DNA of 64,000 bases from JALOAD01 sp023228995 [NCBI: Candidatus Muiribacterium halophilum] (GTDB lineage Bacteria > Muiribacteriota > Muiribacteriia > Muiribacteriales). The stretch covers positions 1-64,000 of the forward strand of contig JALOAD010000015.1 of the NCBI GenBank assembly GCA_023228995.1, read 5' to 3'. Position 1 is the stretch's first letter. Each line of letters starts with the position of its first letter. This document shows, piece by piece, positions 54,330 through 61,461 of this stretch. The notes beneath the pieces were generated by a model that searched no databases, had not been told where the DNA came from, and saw nothing but the letters and a program-made list of their open reading frames with translations. The translations under genes were made by a program, and so were the position numbers.

Positions 54330-55137
54330 GTCTGTCTGGACATTCAAGATCATCACAGAGTGCACATATGTAATTACAATCTTTTCTTTTTTCTTTTTCT
54401 TTTTCCTTCTTAACACCTACAACTTCTTGAGATTTTTTCATTTCATTTTTTGTTTGATTTTTTATTTCAACAATTACTGCTTTAGGTTTTTCTTTTATTT
54501 CTTCTTCTTCTTTTTCTTCTTTTTTTTCTTCTTCTTCTTGTTTTTCAATAAAATCACTATAAACATTTTTATATTCTTCATTTATATCAGATAAATTCTC
54601 ATCTTTTATAATATTCGGAATTTCTATATTTTCTTCAATTATTTTTATATCTTCATCTTTTACAAATTCCAGATTATCAATTGTTTCTTCTCTTGCCGCT
54701 TCTTCTCTTGCCGCTTCTTCTTTCACAGTTTCTTCTCTCACAGTTTCTTCTCTCACAGCTTCTTCTTTCACAGCTTCTTCTTTCACAGCTTCTTCTTTCA
54801 CAGCTTCTTCTCTCACAGCTTCTTCTCTCACAGCTTTTTTTCTCACCGGAGCATATTGACTTCCCATGTATTTTTCACCATTTATAATACCAATTAGCTG
54901 AGAATCAGGTTTAGCAATAACATGACTTGAAATAAGAGTATTATATTTTGTTGCTACTTCAATACCACATTGTATAGATGATTGAACCGCACCAACATCA
55001 CCTTCAATCTTTATAGTTACACAACCAAAATTTGCTTCATAATTTAATAATTTAACATCTGCTGCTTTAAGGCAAGCATCTAAAGTTTCTATAGAACTTG
55101 AAAAACCCTTTATCTCAATCATTCCCAAAGCTTTCAT
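54322..55137 (-). CDS. BMC-domain shell protein with charged pentapeptide repeats and four-Cys tail
   Basis: A 271-residue protein. Residues 1-90 form one bacterial-microcompartment (BMC) domain: ALGMIEIKGFSSSIETLDA, AADVKLLNYEANFGCVTIKIEGDVGAVQSSI, VIAKPD. Residues 98-152 are 11 pentapeptides of the V-(R/K)-E-E-(A/T) type, expected to form a charged single helix. A long Glu/Lys-rich linker follows. The last 18 residues hold C254, C258, C261 and C266 (CxxxCxxCxxxxCP), which resembles, from memory, the Fe-S tail of PduK-type shell proteins. No other microcompartment gene is in the window. Lies 9 nt after acyP. Confidence 0.85.
   Translation of the reverse strand: MKALGMIEIKGFSSSIETLDACLKAADVKLLNYEANFGCVTIKIEGDVGAVQSSIQCGIEVATKYNTLISSHVIAKPDSQLIGIINGEKYMGSQYAPVRKKAVREEAVREEAVKEEAVKEEAVKEEAVREETVREETVKEEAAREEAAREETIDNLEFVKDEDIKIIEENIEIPNIIKDENLSDINEEYKNVYSDFIEKQEEEEKKEEKEEEEIKEKPKAVIVEIKNQTKNEMKKSQEVVGVKKEKEKEKRKDCNYICALCDDLECPDRRE
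54682..54846 (-). repeat. 11 x 15-bp in-frame tandem repeat inside the BMC gene
   Basis: Eleven 15-bp units coding VRKKA, VREEA, VKEEA, VREET and AREEA variants. Neighbouring units are nearly identical at DNA level (GTGARAGAAGAAGCT type), which suggests recent slippage expansion. Confidence 0.9.
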
Positions 55138-55146
55138 GAAAAAAAC

Positions 55147-55422
55147 CTACCCTGTTATATTAAATTCGTTGTATTTACCCGTACTATTATAATACTGAAC
55201 ACTTACTTTTTCAACATTTGAATGTACCGACCCCTTTTTTACCGACTCAATAAACATTTTAACCTGCACATCATTTCCTTCACAGCAAATTGTAACAGAT
55301 CTATCAGGATTATTTCTTACAAAACCAGTCAAGCTTAGATTTTTTGCTATATTATAAACAAAATGTCTAAATCCAACTCCTTGAACTTTTCCTCTAACAG
55401 TAATTTGAGCAGCTTTTGGCAT
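55147..55422 (-). CDS. acyP: Acylphosphatase
   Basis: A 91-residue protein with the acylphosphatase signature VRGKVQGVGFRHFVYNIA near residue 8 (catalytic Arg) and GFVRNNPDRSVTICCEG near 32 (catalytic Asn). It hydrolyses carboxyl-phosphate bonds such as acetyl phosphate in the cytoplasm. SD GAGAGG is present. First gene of the minus-strand operon leading into the BMC and radical SAM genes. Confidence 0.93.
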   Translation of the reverse strand: MPKAAQITVRGKVQGVGFRHFVYNIAKNLSLTGFVRNNPDRSVTICCEGNDVQVKMFIESVKKGSVHSNVEKVSVQYYNSTGKYNEFNITG

Positions 55423-55490
55423 ATTATTTACCTCTCAGTAAATCATAAAATTAAATACTACAACACATCGAAGAAATAGACAAGAATTTA

Positions 55491-55814
55491 TAAAAAAATC
55501 TACTCGATAACTTGAGTGAACGTTGCGAAGCATATAATATACGGATGTATTATAAGTGAACGAAGGTAACAGAGGCTGTTGAAAAACTAAAAAGAAGAAA
55601 CATTGATGCAGAATAGGGTCTGTGCCGATCTCAAATTTTAGCTTACATAGGTCGGCCTGACCATGCTGTTTGATTTTAAAGTTAAGTTTAAAAAAAAGAA
55701 AACCTGTTTTTTTCAACAGCCTCTAAAATACCGAATGATTATTTTTTTGCGTTATTGTAATGATAAAAAAATCAAAAACAGATCCCGGCTCAGAATCATG
55801 CCGGGATGACATTT
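55491..55814. repeat. Intergenic palindromic repeat, copy 3 (interrupted)
   Basis: Matches copy 2 from ATCTACTCG to GAAGGTAA (55568) and again from TACCGAATGATTATT to the palindrome ATCCCGGC...GCCGGGAT. The middle hairpin with TATGGATG loop is missing and a 154-bp element stands in its place. Confidence 0.85.
55571..55724. mobile_element. MITE-like element with 16-bp terminal inverted repeats
   Basis: Ends are AGAGGCTGTTGAAAAA (55571-55586) and its exact complement TTTTTCAACAGCCTCT (55709-55724). These resemble the GGCTGTTGAAAAA ends of several IS families; I cannot name the family. 154 bp with no transposase. It lies inside repeat copy 3; comparison with copies 1 and 2 shows that flanking DNA, including one hairpin, was lost, and I see no clean target duplication. 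Confidence 0.75.
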
Positions 55815-55864
55815 TCTCAGAATAGTACCGGAATGACATTTTCTCAGAATAGTACCGGAATGAC
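55811..55864. repeat. 27-bp tandem duplication
   Basis: Two exact 27-bp units beginning ATTTTCTCAGAATAGTACCG, at 55811-55837 and 55838-55864. They are degenerate versions of the right-hand part of the palindromic repeat. Confidence 0.9.
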
Positions 55865-55905
55865 AGGTTTTTAATTTCCAATGTCGAATTAAAAGAAAAA
55901 ACTTT

Positions 55906-55981
55906 GAAGCTGTGACAGATAAAGCGTGACATGTCACTTTGTGACATTAGTAACAAAAACAAAGTCATGCCGGGATGACAG
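55906..55981. repeat. Intergenic repeat module B, copy 2
   Basis: 76 nt matching 23215-23290 with one mismatch (GTAAC for GTGAC), with the same GTGACATGTCAC palindrome and GCCGGGATGACAG end. Here it lies to the right of the main repeat, while at 23 kb it lies to the left. Confidence 0.85.
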
Positions 55982-56049
55982 TTTCTCAGAATCATGCATG
56001 GATGACATTATATTAATTTTTTGTTTATTTAATCATAGAACTCTATTAT

Positions 56050-56077
56050 TAATCTTTTCAATTTTATTTGCCGATAA
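56050..56077 (+). promoter_or_regulatory. sigma28 (FliA)-like promoter ahead of flgB
   Basis: GCCGATAA at 56070-56077 is an exact match to the flagellar sigma28 -10 consensus. TAAT at 56050-56053 is a weaker -35 match to TAAA with a 16-nt gap, against the usual 15. A TATAAT at 56083-56088 offers a sigma70 alternative without a clear -35. Confidence 0.5.
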
Positions 56078-56111
56078 TAGAATTATAATAATATTTAATG
56101 AGAGGATGCCA

Positions 56112-56531
56112 ATGATTTCAAGACTAGAGTCAGCAAAAACTTTAAGACTTCTTGAACAAGGACTTGATTGTGCTTCTTTTAGACATAGAATAATCTCAAA
56201 CAATATCGCAAATGTTGATACTCCAGGGTTTAAAATATCTGGTGTAAAGTTTGAAGATAAATTAAGAAAAGTTTTAAACGATGATGGTATAAAAGGAGTC
56301 AGAACTCACGCAAATCACATGCCTGTTGGACTTCCACAATATAATGAAGTTATTCCACAAAAAATCATGTTCACAGATACTAATTATAGAAACGATAAAA
56401 ACAATGTTGATATTGATGTTGAAATGGCAAAAATGAGTAAAAACTCTATTTATTATGAAGCATGTATAACAAGAACAAATAGTTTTTTCACTAATCTTGA
56501 TGAAGCTATAACTAAAGGCGGAGGTAGATAA
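56112..56531 (+). CDS. flgB: Flagellar basal-body rod protein FlgB
   Basis: A 139-residue protein. The motif RIISNNIANVDTPGFK near residue 27 is the N-terminal rod signature, and the region VDIDVEMAKMSKNSIYYEA is the C-terminal FlgB block. It forms the proximal rod. I chose the ATG at 56112 because GAGAGG ends 6 nt before it. An ATG two codons upstream overlaps the SD. flgC follows after 2 nt. Confidence 0.93.
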   Translation: MISRLESAKTLRLLEQGLDCASFRHRIISNNIANVDTPGFKISGVKFEDKLRKVLNDDGIKGVRTHANHMPVGLPQYNEVIPQKIMFTDTNYRNDKNNVDIDVEMAKMSKNSIYYEACITRTNSFFTNLDEAITKGGGR

Positions 56532-56533
56532 AA

Positions 56534-56977
56534 ATGAGAATATTTGGAGCAATTGATGCTGCATCTTCAGGTCTTACAGCTCAGAGATTAAGAATGGACT
56601 GTATTTCAAACAATATAGCTAATGTTAATACAACTAGAACTAAAGAAGGTGGACCTTATAGAAGACAAGTTCCTGTGTTTTTACCAAGACAAGAGCAAAA
56701 ATTTAATATACCATTTCCACCAAGAAAAGGTATTGATTCAATAGGAGAAGGAGTAAGAATTGGAGGAATTCAATCTGATAATTCTGAATTAAGAAAAGTT
56801 TTTGAACCTGGTCATCCTGATGCTGACAAAGACGGTTATGTACAGTATCCAAATGTTCAGATAGTCAAAGAAATGGTTGACATGATATCTGCAAATAGAT
56901 CTTATGAAGCAAATGTATCTACAATAACTACAGCGCAAAACATGGCACAAAAAGCAATTGGTATTGGTAGTCGTTAA
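56534..56977 (+). CDS. flgC: Flagellar basal-body rod protein FlgC
   Basis: A 147-residue protein with RLRMDCISNNIANVNTTRT near residue 21 and the C-terminal VQYPNVQIVKEMVDMISANRSYEANV block typical of FlgC. SD GGAGG lies in the flgB end. The usual next gene, fliE, is absent; a marC-family gene follows with a 1-nt overlap. Confidence 0.95.
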   Translation: MRIFGAIDAASSGLTAQRLRMDCISNNIANVNTTRTKEGGPYRRQVPVFLPRQEQKFNIPFPPRKGIDSIGEGVRIGGIQSDNSELRKVFEPGHPDADKDGYVQYPNVQIVKEMVDMISANRSYEANVSTITTAQNMAQKAIGIGSR

Positions 56978-57606
56978 TGACAGCTAATATTAATTGGGTA
57001 ACTGCATTTGTAACGATTTTTACAATAATAGATCCTTTTGGTCTAATTCCAATATTTCTTGGAGTAGCTGGAAAACTTGAAAAAAAACAAAGGATTAAAA
57101 CAATTTTTTTATCATGTACAATAGCATTGATTGTTTCTTCGTTTTTTTTATTTTTAGGAAAACCTTTATTAAAAGTATTAGGACTATCTTTTGAAAGTTT
57201 TTATATAGCAGGAGGAATATTACTTTTTCTTGTAGCATTAGATATGCTTTTTGCAAGGCCAAGAAGAACAAGAAACTCTCCTGAAGAACAGGATGAAATA
57301 ACTGATAATTATCTTGACATTTCAGTGTTTCCTCTTGCAATACCAATGCTTGCAGGACCAGGGACAATTGCTACAATAATAATGTTCGCTTCTTCAGCAA
57401 AAAACATATTGGATTACGCAATAATTTTTGGATGTTTCGCAGTTTCACTATTAATATGCATGTTTTCAATGTTGTTTTCTGAATTTATTTTAAAATTACT
57501 AAAAAACACTGGACTAAATGTTATAGACAGACTTATGGGAATGATACTTTCAGCTATGGCTGTACAATTTGTTTTAAATGCATTAAAAAATCTTTCGATT
57601 ATTTAA
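56977..57606 (+). CDS. MarC family integral membrane protein
   Basis: A 209-residue protein with six membrane helices. FTIIDPFGLIPIFLG near residue 13, GILLFLVALDMLFA and IPMLAGPGTIATI near 127 are MarC/UPF0056 signatures. Function of the family is unclear despite the name. It is translationally coupled to flgC (TAATG) and overlaps the convergent His-rich gene by 24 nt. Confidence 0.9.
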   Translation: MTANINWVTAFVTIFTIIDPFGLIPIFLGVAGKLEKKQRIKTIFLSCTIALIVSSFFLFLGKPLLKVLGLSFESFYIAGGILLFLVALDMLFARPRRTRNSPEEQDEITDNYLDISVFPLAIPMLAGPGTIATIIMFASSAKNILDYAIIFGCFAVSLLICMFSMLFSEFILKLLKNTGLNVIDRLMGMILSAMAVQFVLNALKNLSII

Positions 57607-58446
57607 AGATATTTTTATAAAAATTAACAATAAAAGAAATAATAATAATTTCCATTCTATATAACTTTTTTCCCATAAAAATTTTGAATCAAAATGTTCA
57701 TGTTTATGATGATGATGTTCATCTTTATCATGATTGTGAAAAACACCATGTTCACCATCTTCTATAAAATAAACAGGATGTTCTTCATGAAATTCACTAT
57801 CTGAAAAATTAAATTTAATTTTCATATCTTTTATAACATTATCATAAAATTCAAACTGTTCATTATTTTCTGTAGTTTTATATAACATACGTAACATTTT
57901 AATGTAATTTCCGTAAAATAAATATTCTAATGGATCTTCTTTTTCAACCTTTTTTGTCTTTGAAAGCTCAAAAGCTATGAGAAGCGCTTGTTCAGCATTT
58001 TCATAATCTTTTGTAAAAAAAAGATTAATAAATCCAATTTCACCAAGTATTTTATGAATTTTATTATGTTTTGGATTTTTATGAATAAATTCGTTAAGTA
58101 TATTTAAAGCTTTATCATAATTTTTTAAATTTTTTGAATACATATAAGAAAGGTATATTGCTCCAATGTGATTATCTTTACTTAATGTATTAAACATTTC
58201 AAGCATTGATATCTGCTTGTAAATATCATTTCTAAAATCCTTTTTTATATGATAGAATTCATCAATTCTTACCCATAATATAGAAGCATAATATTTTTGA
58301 AAAGCATTTTTTAATATTCTAACAATATAAAAATCATCAAATTCATTGTTTTTAGTAAAGTTATATTTTGGAAAATAAAAAACATTAATTAAAATAAAAC
58401 TAATTAAAAAAATTAAAAATATATTTCTTTTACTAGTTAATATCAT
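57583..58446 (-). CDS. Membrane TPR-like protein with His-rich segment
   Basis: A 287-residue protein with a membrane helix at residues 8-24 and another near 265-283. Between them lies a TPR-like helical region (KNYDKALNILNEFIHKNPKHNKIHKILGEI) and then a His/Glu/Asp-rich stretch near 232-253 (HNHDKDEHHHHKHEH), which should bind divalent metals such as zinc or nickel. It overlaps the ABC-2 permease gene by ATGA, so it probably belongs to that exporter. No family recognised. Confidence 0.65.
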   Translation of the reverse strand: MILTSKRNIFLIFLISFILINVFYFPKYNFTKNNEFDDFYIVRILKNAFQKYYASILWVRIDEFYHIKKDFRNDIYKQISMLEMFNTLSKDNHIGAIYLSYMYSKNLKNYDKALNILNEFIHKNPKHNKIHKILGEIGFINLFFTKDYENAEQALLIAFELSKTKKVEKEDPLEYLFYGNYIKMLRMLYKTTENNEQFEFYDNVIKDMKIKFNFSDSEFHEEHPVYFIEDGEHGVFHNHDKDEHHHHKHEHFDSKFLWEKSYIEWKLLLFLLLLIFIKISLNNRKIF

Positions 58447-59180
58447 ATTTCCTTTCTCTCAAAAAAATAAGAAAAAATATTTATTATTAAAAAAGAATAT
58501 AAAAATGAAAAAATCAATATATATATAATATAAGTAAATGGAATGTGTTTTCCTGATATATAAGCTCTTATTATCTCAGAATAAAAATTAGAATCAGGTA
58601 TTAAAAAACCAGATATTTTTTTAAGAAAAATATACTGAGTATTTGTTGATATATTTAAAACAACAGTATAAAAAAATAAAAAATAACTTAAAAAAAAGCC
58701 TTTAATAAAAGAAAAAACAAGAAATATACCAGATATTATAGAAATCCATACAAAAAATTTCAAAAGATAACTTATAAAAACATAAATAAATGCAAGCTTT
58801 AATCCATCAAAAACAACACTTTCAAAAAATAATAACAAAAATATAATCAATAAATTTAAAGATAAAGTTAAAAAAATACCTTTTATTTTCCCAATAAAAT
58901 ACTTTTGTTTTGAAATTCCTCTTCCTAAAAGTAAATAAATTCTTTTTTCTTTTAAATCCACACCAATTTCAGAATATATCCATAATACAAGGAAAAAAAA
59001 CACTAAAAAAGATAAAAATGATAAGTTAATTCCAATAAATATTTCCCAAACAAAATGTTCTGAAAGAGTATTTATGTAAATATAACTTAAAAGATTAAAC
59101 AATAAAAAAAATACAATCAATGAATAGCTTTTTTTCTTAAATAAAGATATAAAAGTATATTTTGAAATAGTATCTAACAT
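58443..59180 (-). CDS. ABC-2 type transporter permease
   Basis: A 245-residue protein with six predicted membrane helices and the ABC-2 permease pattern, including the charged loop EKRIYLLLGRGISKQKYFIGKI near 75. It pairs with the overlapping ATPase gene upstream and a His-rich TPR protein downstream. The cargo is unknown. Confidence 0.8.
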   Translation of the reverse strand: MLDTISKYTFISLFKKKSYSLIVFFLLFNLLSYIYINTLSEHFVWEIFIGINLSFLSFLVFFFLVLWIYSEIGVDLKEKRIYLLLGRGISKQKYFIGKIKGIFLTLSLNLLIIFLLLFFESVVFDGLKLAFIYVFISYLLKFFVWISIISGIFLVFSFIKGFFLSYFLFFYTVVLNISTNTQYIFLKKISGFLIPDSNFYSEIIRAYISGKHIPFTYIIYILIFSFLYSFLIINIFSYFFERKEI

Positions 59181-59854
59181 CCTATAGCCTCTTTTTCAAA
59201 AATATTTCTCAAACTTTCAAAATCTAAAAACTCTTTAGTTTCTTTGATTTTTTTTATATTTGAATTATGAAGTATTATAAATCTATCAGAAATATCCCAT
59301 ACAAGCTCAAGATTATGCGATGTAAAAAAAACTGTTTTACCTTTTTCTTTCATATCTAAAATTGATTTTTTAAGATTTCGCTGCGCAGTTATATCAAGAC
59401 CAGAATACGGTTCATCCATAAGAATAGTATTTCTTTTAGATAATTCACATATTACAATACCTGTTTTTTGTCTCATACCTTTAGAAAAATCAATAATTTT
59501 TTTATCAAATTCATTTATACCATAACTTTCAAGTTTTTCTTCAACTAACTTTTTATTAGTTTTAATTCCTTCAAGCTCAAGCAGATAATTAATACATTCA
59601 ATTGCAGTGAAATCTTCAAAAAAGTAAGGTAATTCAGGTAAAAATATAAAATCTTCTTTTTCTTTAAAAAATATATCACCTTTATCAGGTTTTGAAATTC
59701 CACTTATAAGTTTTAAAGTTGTAGTCTTACCTTGTCCGTTAAGTGCAATAAAAGAAACAATTTCATTTTTATATATATCAAAAGAAACATTTTCAAGTAT
59801 TATTTTATTAGAGTATTTTTTTGAAATATTATTTAGACTGAAATTTATATTCAT
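59174..59854 (-). CDS. ABC transporter ATP-binding protein
   Basis: A 226-residue ATPase with Walker A NGQGKTT near 41, signature SKGMRQKTGI near 130, Walker B TILMDEPYSGLD near 149 and the H-loop His in FFTSHN. The signature SKGM differs from the usual SGGQ, as is common for ABC-2 exporters. It overlaps the permease gene by 7 nt. Confidence 0.92.
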   Translation of the reverse strand: MNINFSLNNISKKYSNKIILENVSFDIYKNEIVSFIALNGQGKTTTLKLISGISKPDKGDIFFKEKEDFIFLPELPYFFEDFTAIECINYLLELEGIKTNKKLVEEKLESYGINEFDKKIIDFSKGMRQKTGIVICELSKRNTILMDEPYSGLDITAQRNLKKSILDMKEKGKTVFFTSHNLELVWDISDRFIILHNSNIKKIKETKEFLDFESLRNIFEKEAIGC

Positions 59855-59889
59855 AATTGAATCCTTTATAAAAAAAATTCTTTATAATA

Positions 59890-59918
59890 ATTTTACAAAC
59901 AAAAAAAAACCTTGTCAA
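59890..59918 (-). promoter_or_regulatory. Promoter of the ABC exporter operon
   Basis: Minus strand: TTGACA (59918-59913, exact consensus), 17-bp spacer, TAAAAT (59895-59890), 35 nt before the ATPase ATG at 59854. Confidence 0.7.
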
Positions 59919-59929
59919 ATACACTAAAA

Positions 59930-59958
59930 AAAAAAGCCTCCATAATAGAGGCTTTTTT
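59930..59958 (-). terminator. Intrinsic terminator after the pilin gene
   Basis: AAAAAAGCCTC-TATTATG-GAGGCTTTTTT: an 11-bp stem with a 7-nt loop and T-tracts on both sides, 22 nt after the pilin stop. It separates the pilin transcript from the ABC promoter just beyond. Confidence 0.85.
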
Positions 59959-59980
59959 ATAAAATATAAATTACAAATAA

Positions 59981-60367
59981 TTAGGATTGACCTGGTTCGT
60001 TATTAGCATTACCATGAATACTACAAACAACACCTTTTTTACCTTCATATGAATAAGAACCGCCACCAGTACAAGTTGGAAATTTACCACCTGCAAGATA
60101 ATCCATTATTGCAGACTGATCTCCATCACCAGTAAGTGCTACTGTATCTGTACCACCAACTTTAATAGTATCACCTTTTGTAGACTCCATATTAACCATT
60201 TCTATAGCAGCCTCAAGGTTTTTTGAGTTACCCCAACAAGTTTTTTTCTTAGCTTCTTCTCTTGCTTTTGAGAATCTTGGTAGAGCCATACCGGCAAGAA
60301 TACCGATAATTGCAATAACAATCATAAGTTCAATAAGTGTAAAACCTTTTTTCTTTCTAATAAACAT
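59981..60367 (-). CDS. pilA: Type IV major pilin-like prepilin
   Basis: A 128-residue prepilin with a short leader MFIRKKKG, the cleavage site G/FTLIELMIVIAIIGIL with Phe+1 and Glu+5, and a small globular domain. The domain has Cys in KTCWGNSKN, FPTCTGG and VVCSIHG, an odd number of three. Monocistronic: it has its own sigma70 promoter, a strong SD (AAAGGAGG) and an intrinsic terminator, so it should be highly expressed. It lies 14 kb from pilB/T/C. It could be a pseudopilin, but its expression signals suit a major pilin. Confidence 0.88.
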   Translation of the reverse strand: MFIRKKKGFTLIELMIVIAIIGILAGMALPRFSKAREEAKKKTCWGNSKNLEAAIEMVNMESTKGDTIKVGGTDTVALTGDGDQSAIMDYLAGGKFPTCTGGGSYSYEGKKGVVCSIHGNANNEPGQS

Positions 60368-60408
60368 ATTCTGCCTCCTTTATTTTTTTGGTTTTTATAC
60401 CTAATTTA

Positions 60409-60438
60409 ATTATAACACATATAGTTTGAAAGACGCAA
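60409..60438 (-). promoter_or_regulatory. Promoter of the pilin gene
   Basis: Minus strand: TTGCGT (60438-60433), 18-bp spacer, TATAAT (60414-60409). The leader of about 35 nt ends in AAAGGAGG (60381-60374). Confidence 0.7.
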
Positions 60439-60553
60439 TAGGAAATTAAATCCTATTTAATTGAAAAACTTAAAAATGTAATTAGACAAATTTAACTATA
60501 TGTTATACAATATAATATGTTCTATAATAAAGTATAAATTTACTGAGGTAAAT

Positions 60554-60862
60554 ATGAAAAGTATAAATTATAAAAAAACCAATGATCATATAATATCATT
60601 TGAAGGTTTTATTGACTCAATAGAAGATGCTGCAACTGTATCTGAAATTTTTGATAAAATATCAAAAGATAAACCAGAAAACATAATAATAAATCTTGAA
60701 AAAGCAGAATATATAAACAGTTCTATTCTCGGTGTTTTTATGAAATATTATAGATTAATGCCATATTCAAAAATTTCAATAAAATGTTGCAATCCTTATA
60801 TAAGAGATTTGTTAAGAATAACAGCACTTGATAAATTTTTTATACTAGATCCATCTGAATAA
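60554..60862 (+). CDS. STAS domain protein with Ser-Ser loop
   Basis: A 102-residue STAS protein: IISFEGFIDS, IINLEKAEYINSSILGVFMKYY, LRITALDKFFIL. The phospho-loop reads NSSILG, so the Ser is present but the following Gly is Ile. I chose the ATG at 60554, preceded by GAGG; longer starts lack an SD. A single gene convergent with the UDG gene across 8 nt. Confidence 0.78.
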   Translation: MKSINYKKTNDHIISFEGFIDSIEDAATVSEIFDKISKDKPENIIINLEKAEYINSSILGVFMKYYRLMPYSKISIKCCNPYIRDLLRITALDKFFILDPSE

Positions 60863-60870
60863 ATTTATTT

Positions 60871-61452
60871 TCAAAGTGTATTATAAAGATTTTTAACTAA
60901 TTTAATATCTTGCCATGTCTGTTTTTTTATTATACTTGAATTTTCATTTCTCTCATTCCTAACAATATAACTTGGATGATACATTGGAATAACCTTAATA
61001 TCGTTCCAATCATAAACATTACCTCTAAGTTTTGATATACCATCTTTTTTATCAAGAAAAAATTTTGTAGCAGCATTTCCCAGAGTTATTATAATAGAAG
61101 GTTTCATAATCTCAATAATATAAAAAAGATAAGGAGAACACAAAGCAATTTCATCTTTTTCAGGATTTCTGTTTTCAGGAGGTCTACATTTAACAATATT
61201 AGTAATAAACATATCTTTTTCTCTATCAAACTCAACAGCTTCAAATATCTTTGTTAATAATTGTCCAGCTTTACCAACAAATGGAATTCCAGATTTATCC
61301 TCTTCTTCTCCAGGACCTTCTCCAACAACCAATATCTTTGACTCTATATTACCCATACCCGGAACAGTTTTTATTCTAGTCTCACTTAATCTACATAAAG
61401 TACAATTTTCTATAGTATTGCAAAGTTCATTTATTTCTAATTTTTTATCCAT
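60871..61452 (-). CDS. Family 4 uracil-DNA glycosylase (Fe-S)
   Basis: A 193-residue protein with the N-terminal Cys pair CTLCRLSETR near residue 17, the active-site motif GEGPGEEEDKSGIPFVGKAG near 44, ITNIVKCRPPENRNP near 84 with further cluster Cys, and the late MYHPSYIVR (catalytic His). It removes uracil from DNA. It follows the SulP gene by 9 nt. Confidence 0.93.
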   Translation of the reverse strand: MDKKLEINELCNTIENCTLCRLSETRIKTVPGMGNIESKILVVGEGPGEEEDKSGIPFVGKAGQLLTKIFEAVEFDREKDMFITNIVKCRPPENRNPEKDEIALCSPYLFYIIEIMKPSIIITLGNAATKFFLDKKDGISKLRGNVYDWNDIKVIPMYHPSYIVRNERNENSSIIKKQTWQDIKLVKNLYNTL

Positions 61453-61461
61453 AATCTCTTA

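Larger units (their letters stand above)
55423..56111. other. 689-bp intergenic region made of repeat modules
   Basis: It separates the divergent acyP (-) and flgB (+) genes. It holds the acyP leader, palindromic repeat copy 3 (55491-55814) with a 154-bp inverted-repeat insertion, a 27-bp tandem duplication, repeat module B copy 2 and the flgB promoter. Small open frames in it only translate the repeats. Confidence 0.75.

Noticed and set aside
54330-54416. Longer N terminus (poly-Lys) for the first radical SAM gene
   Set aside because: It would overlap the BMC gene's low-complexity tail by 95 nt and has no family similarity. The GTG at 54329 fits the operon spacing.
54682-54846. Regular 15-bp repeats as a possible CRISPR or minisatellite RNA
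   Set aside because: Units are contiguous without spacers and stay in frame with the BMC gene, coding a clear pentapeptide repeat.
55435-55995. Several small frames in the acyP-flgB gap
   Set aside because: They translate the MITE-like element and the palindromic repeats, overlap each other and lack ribosome binding sites.
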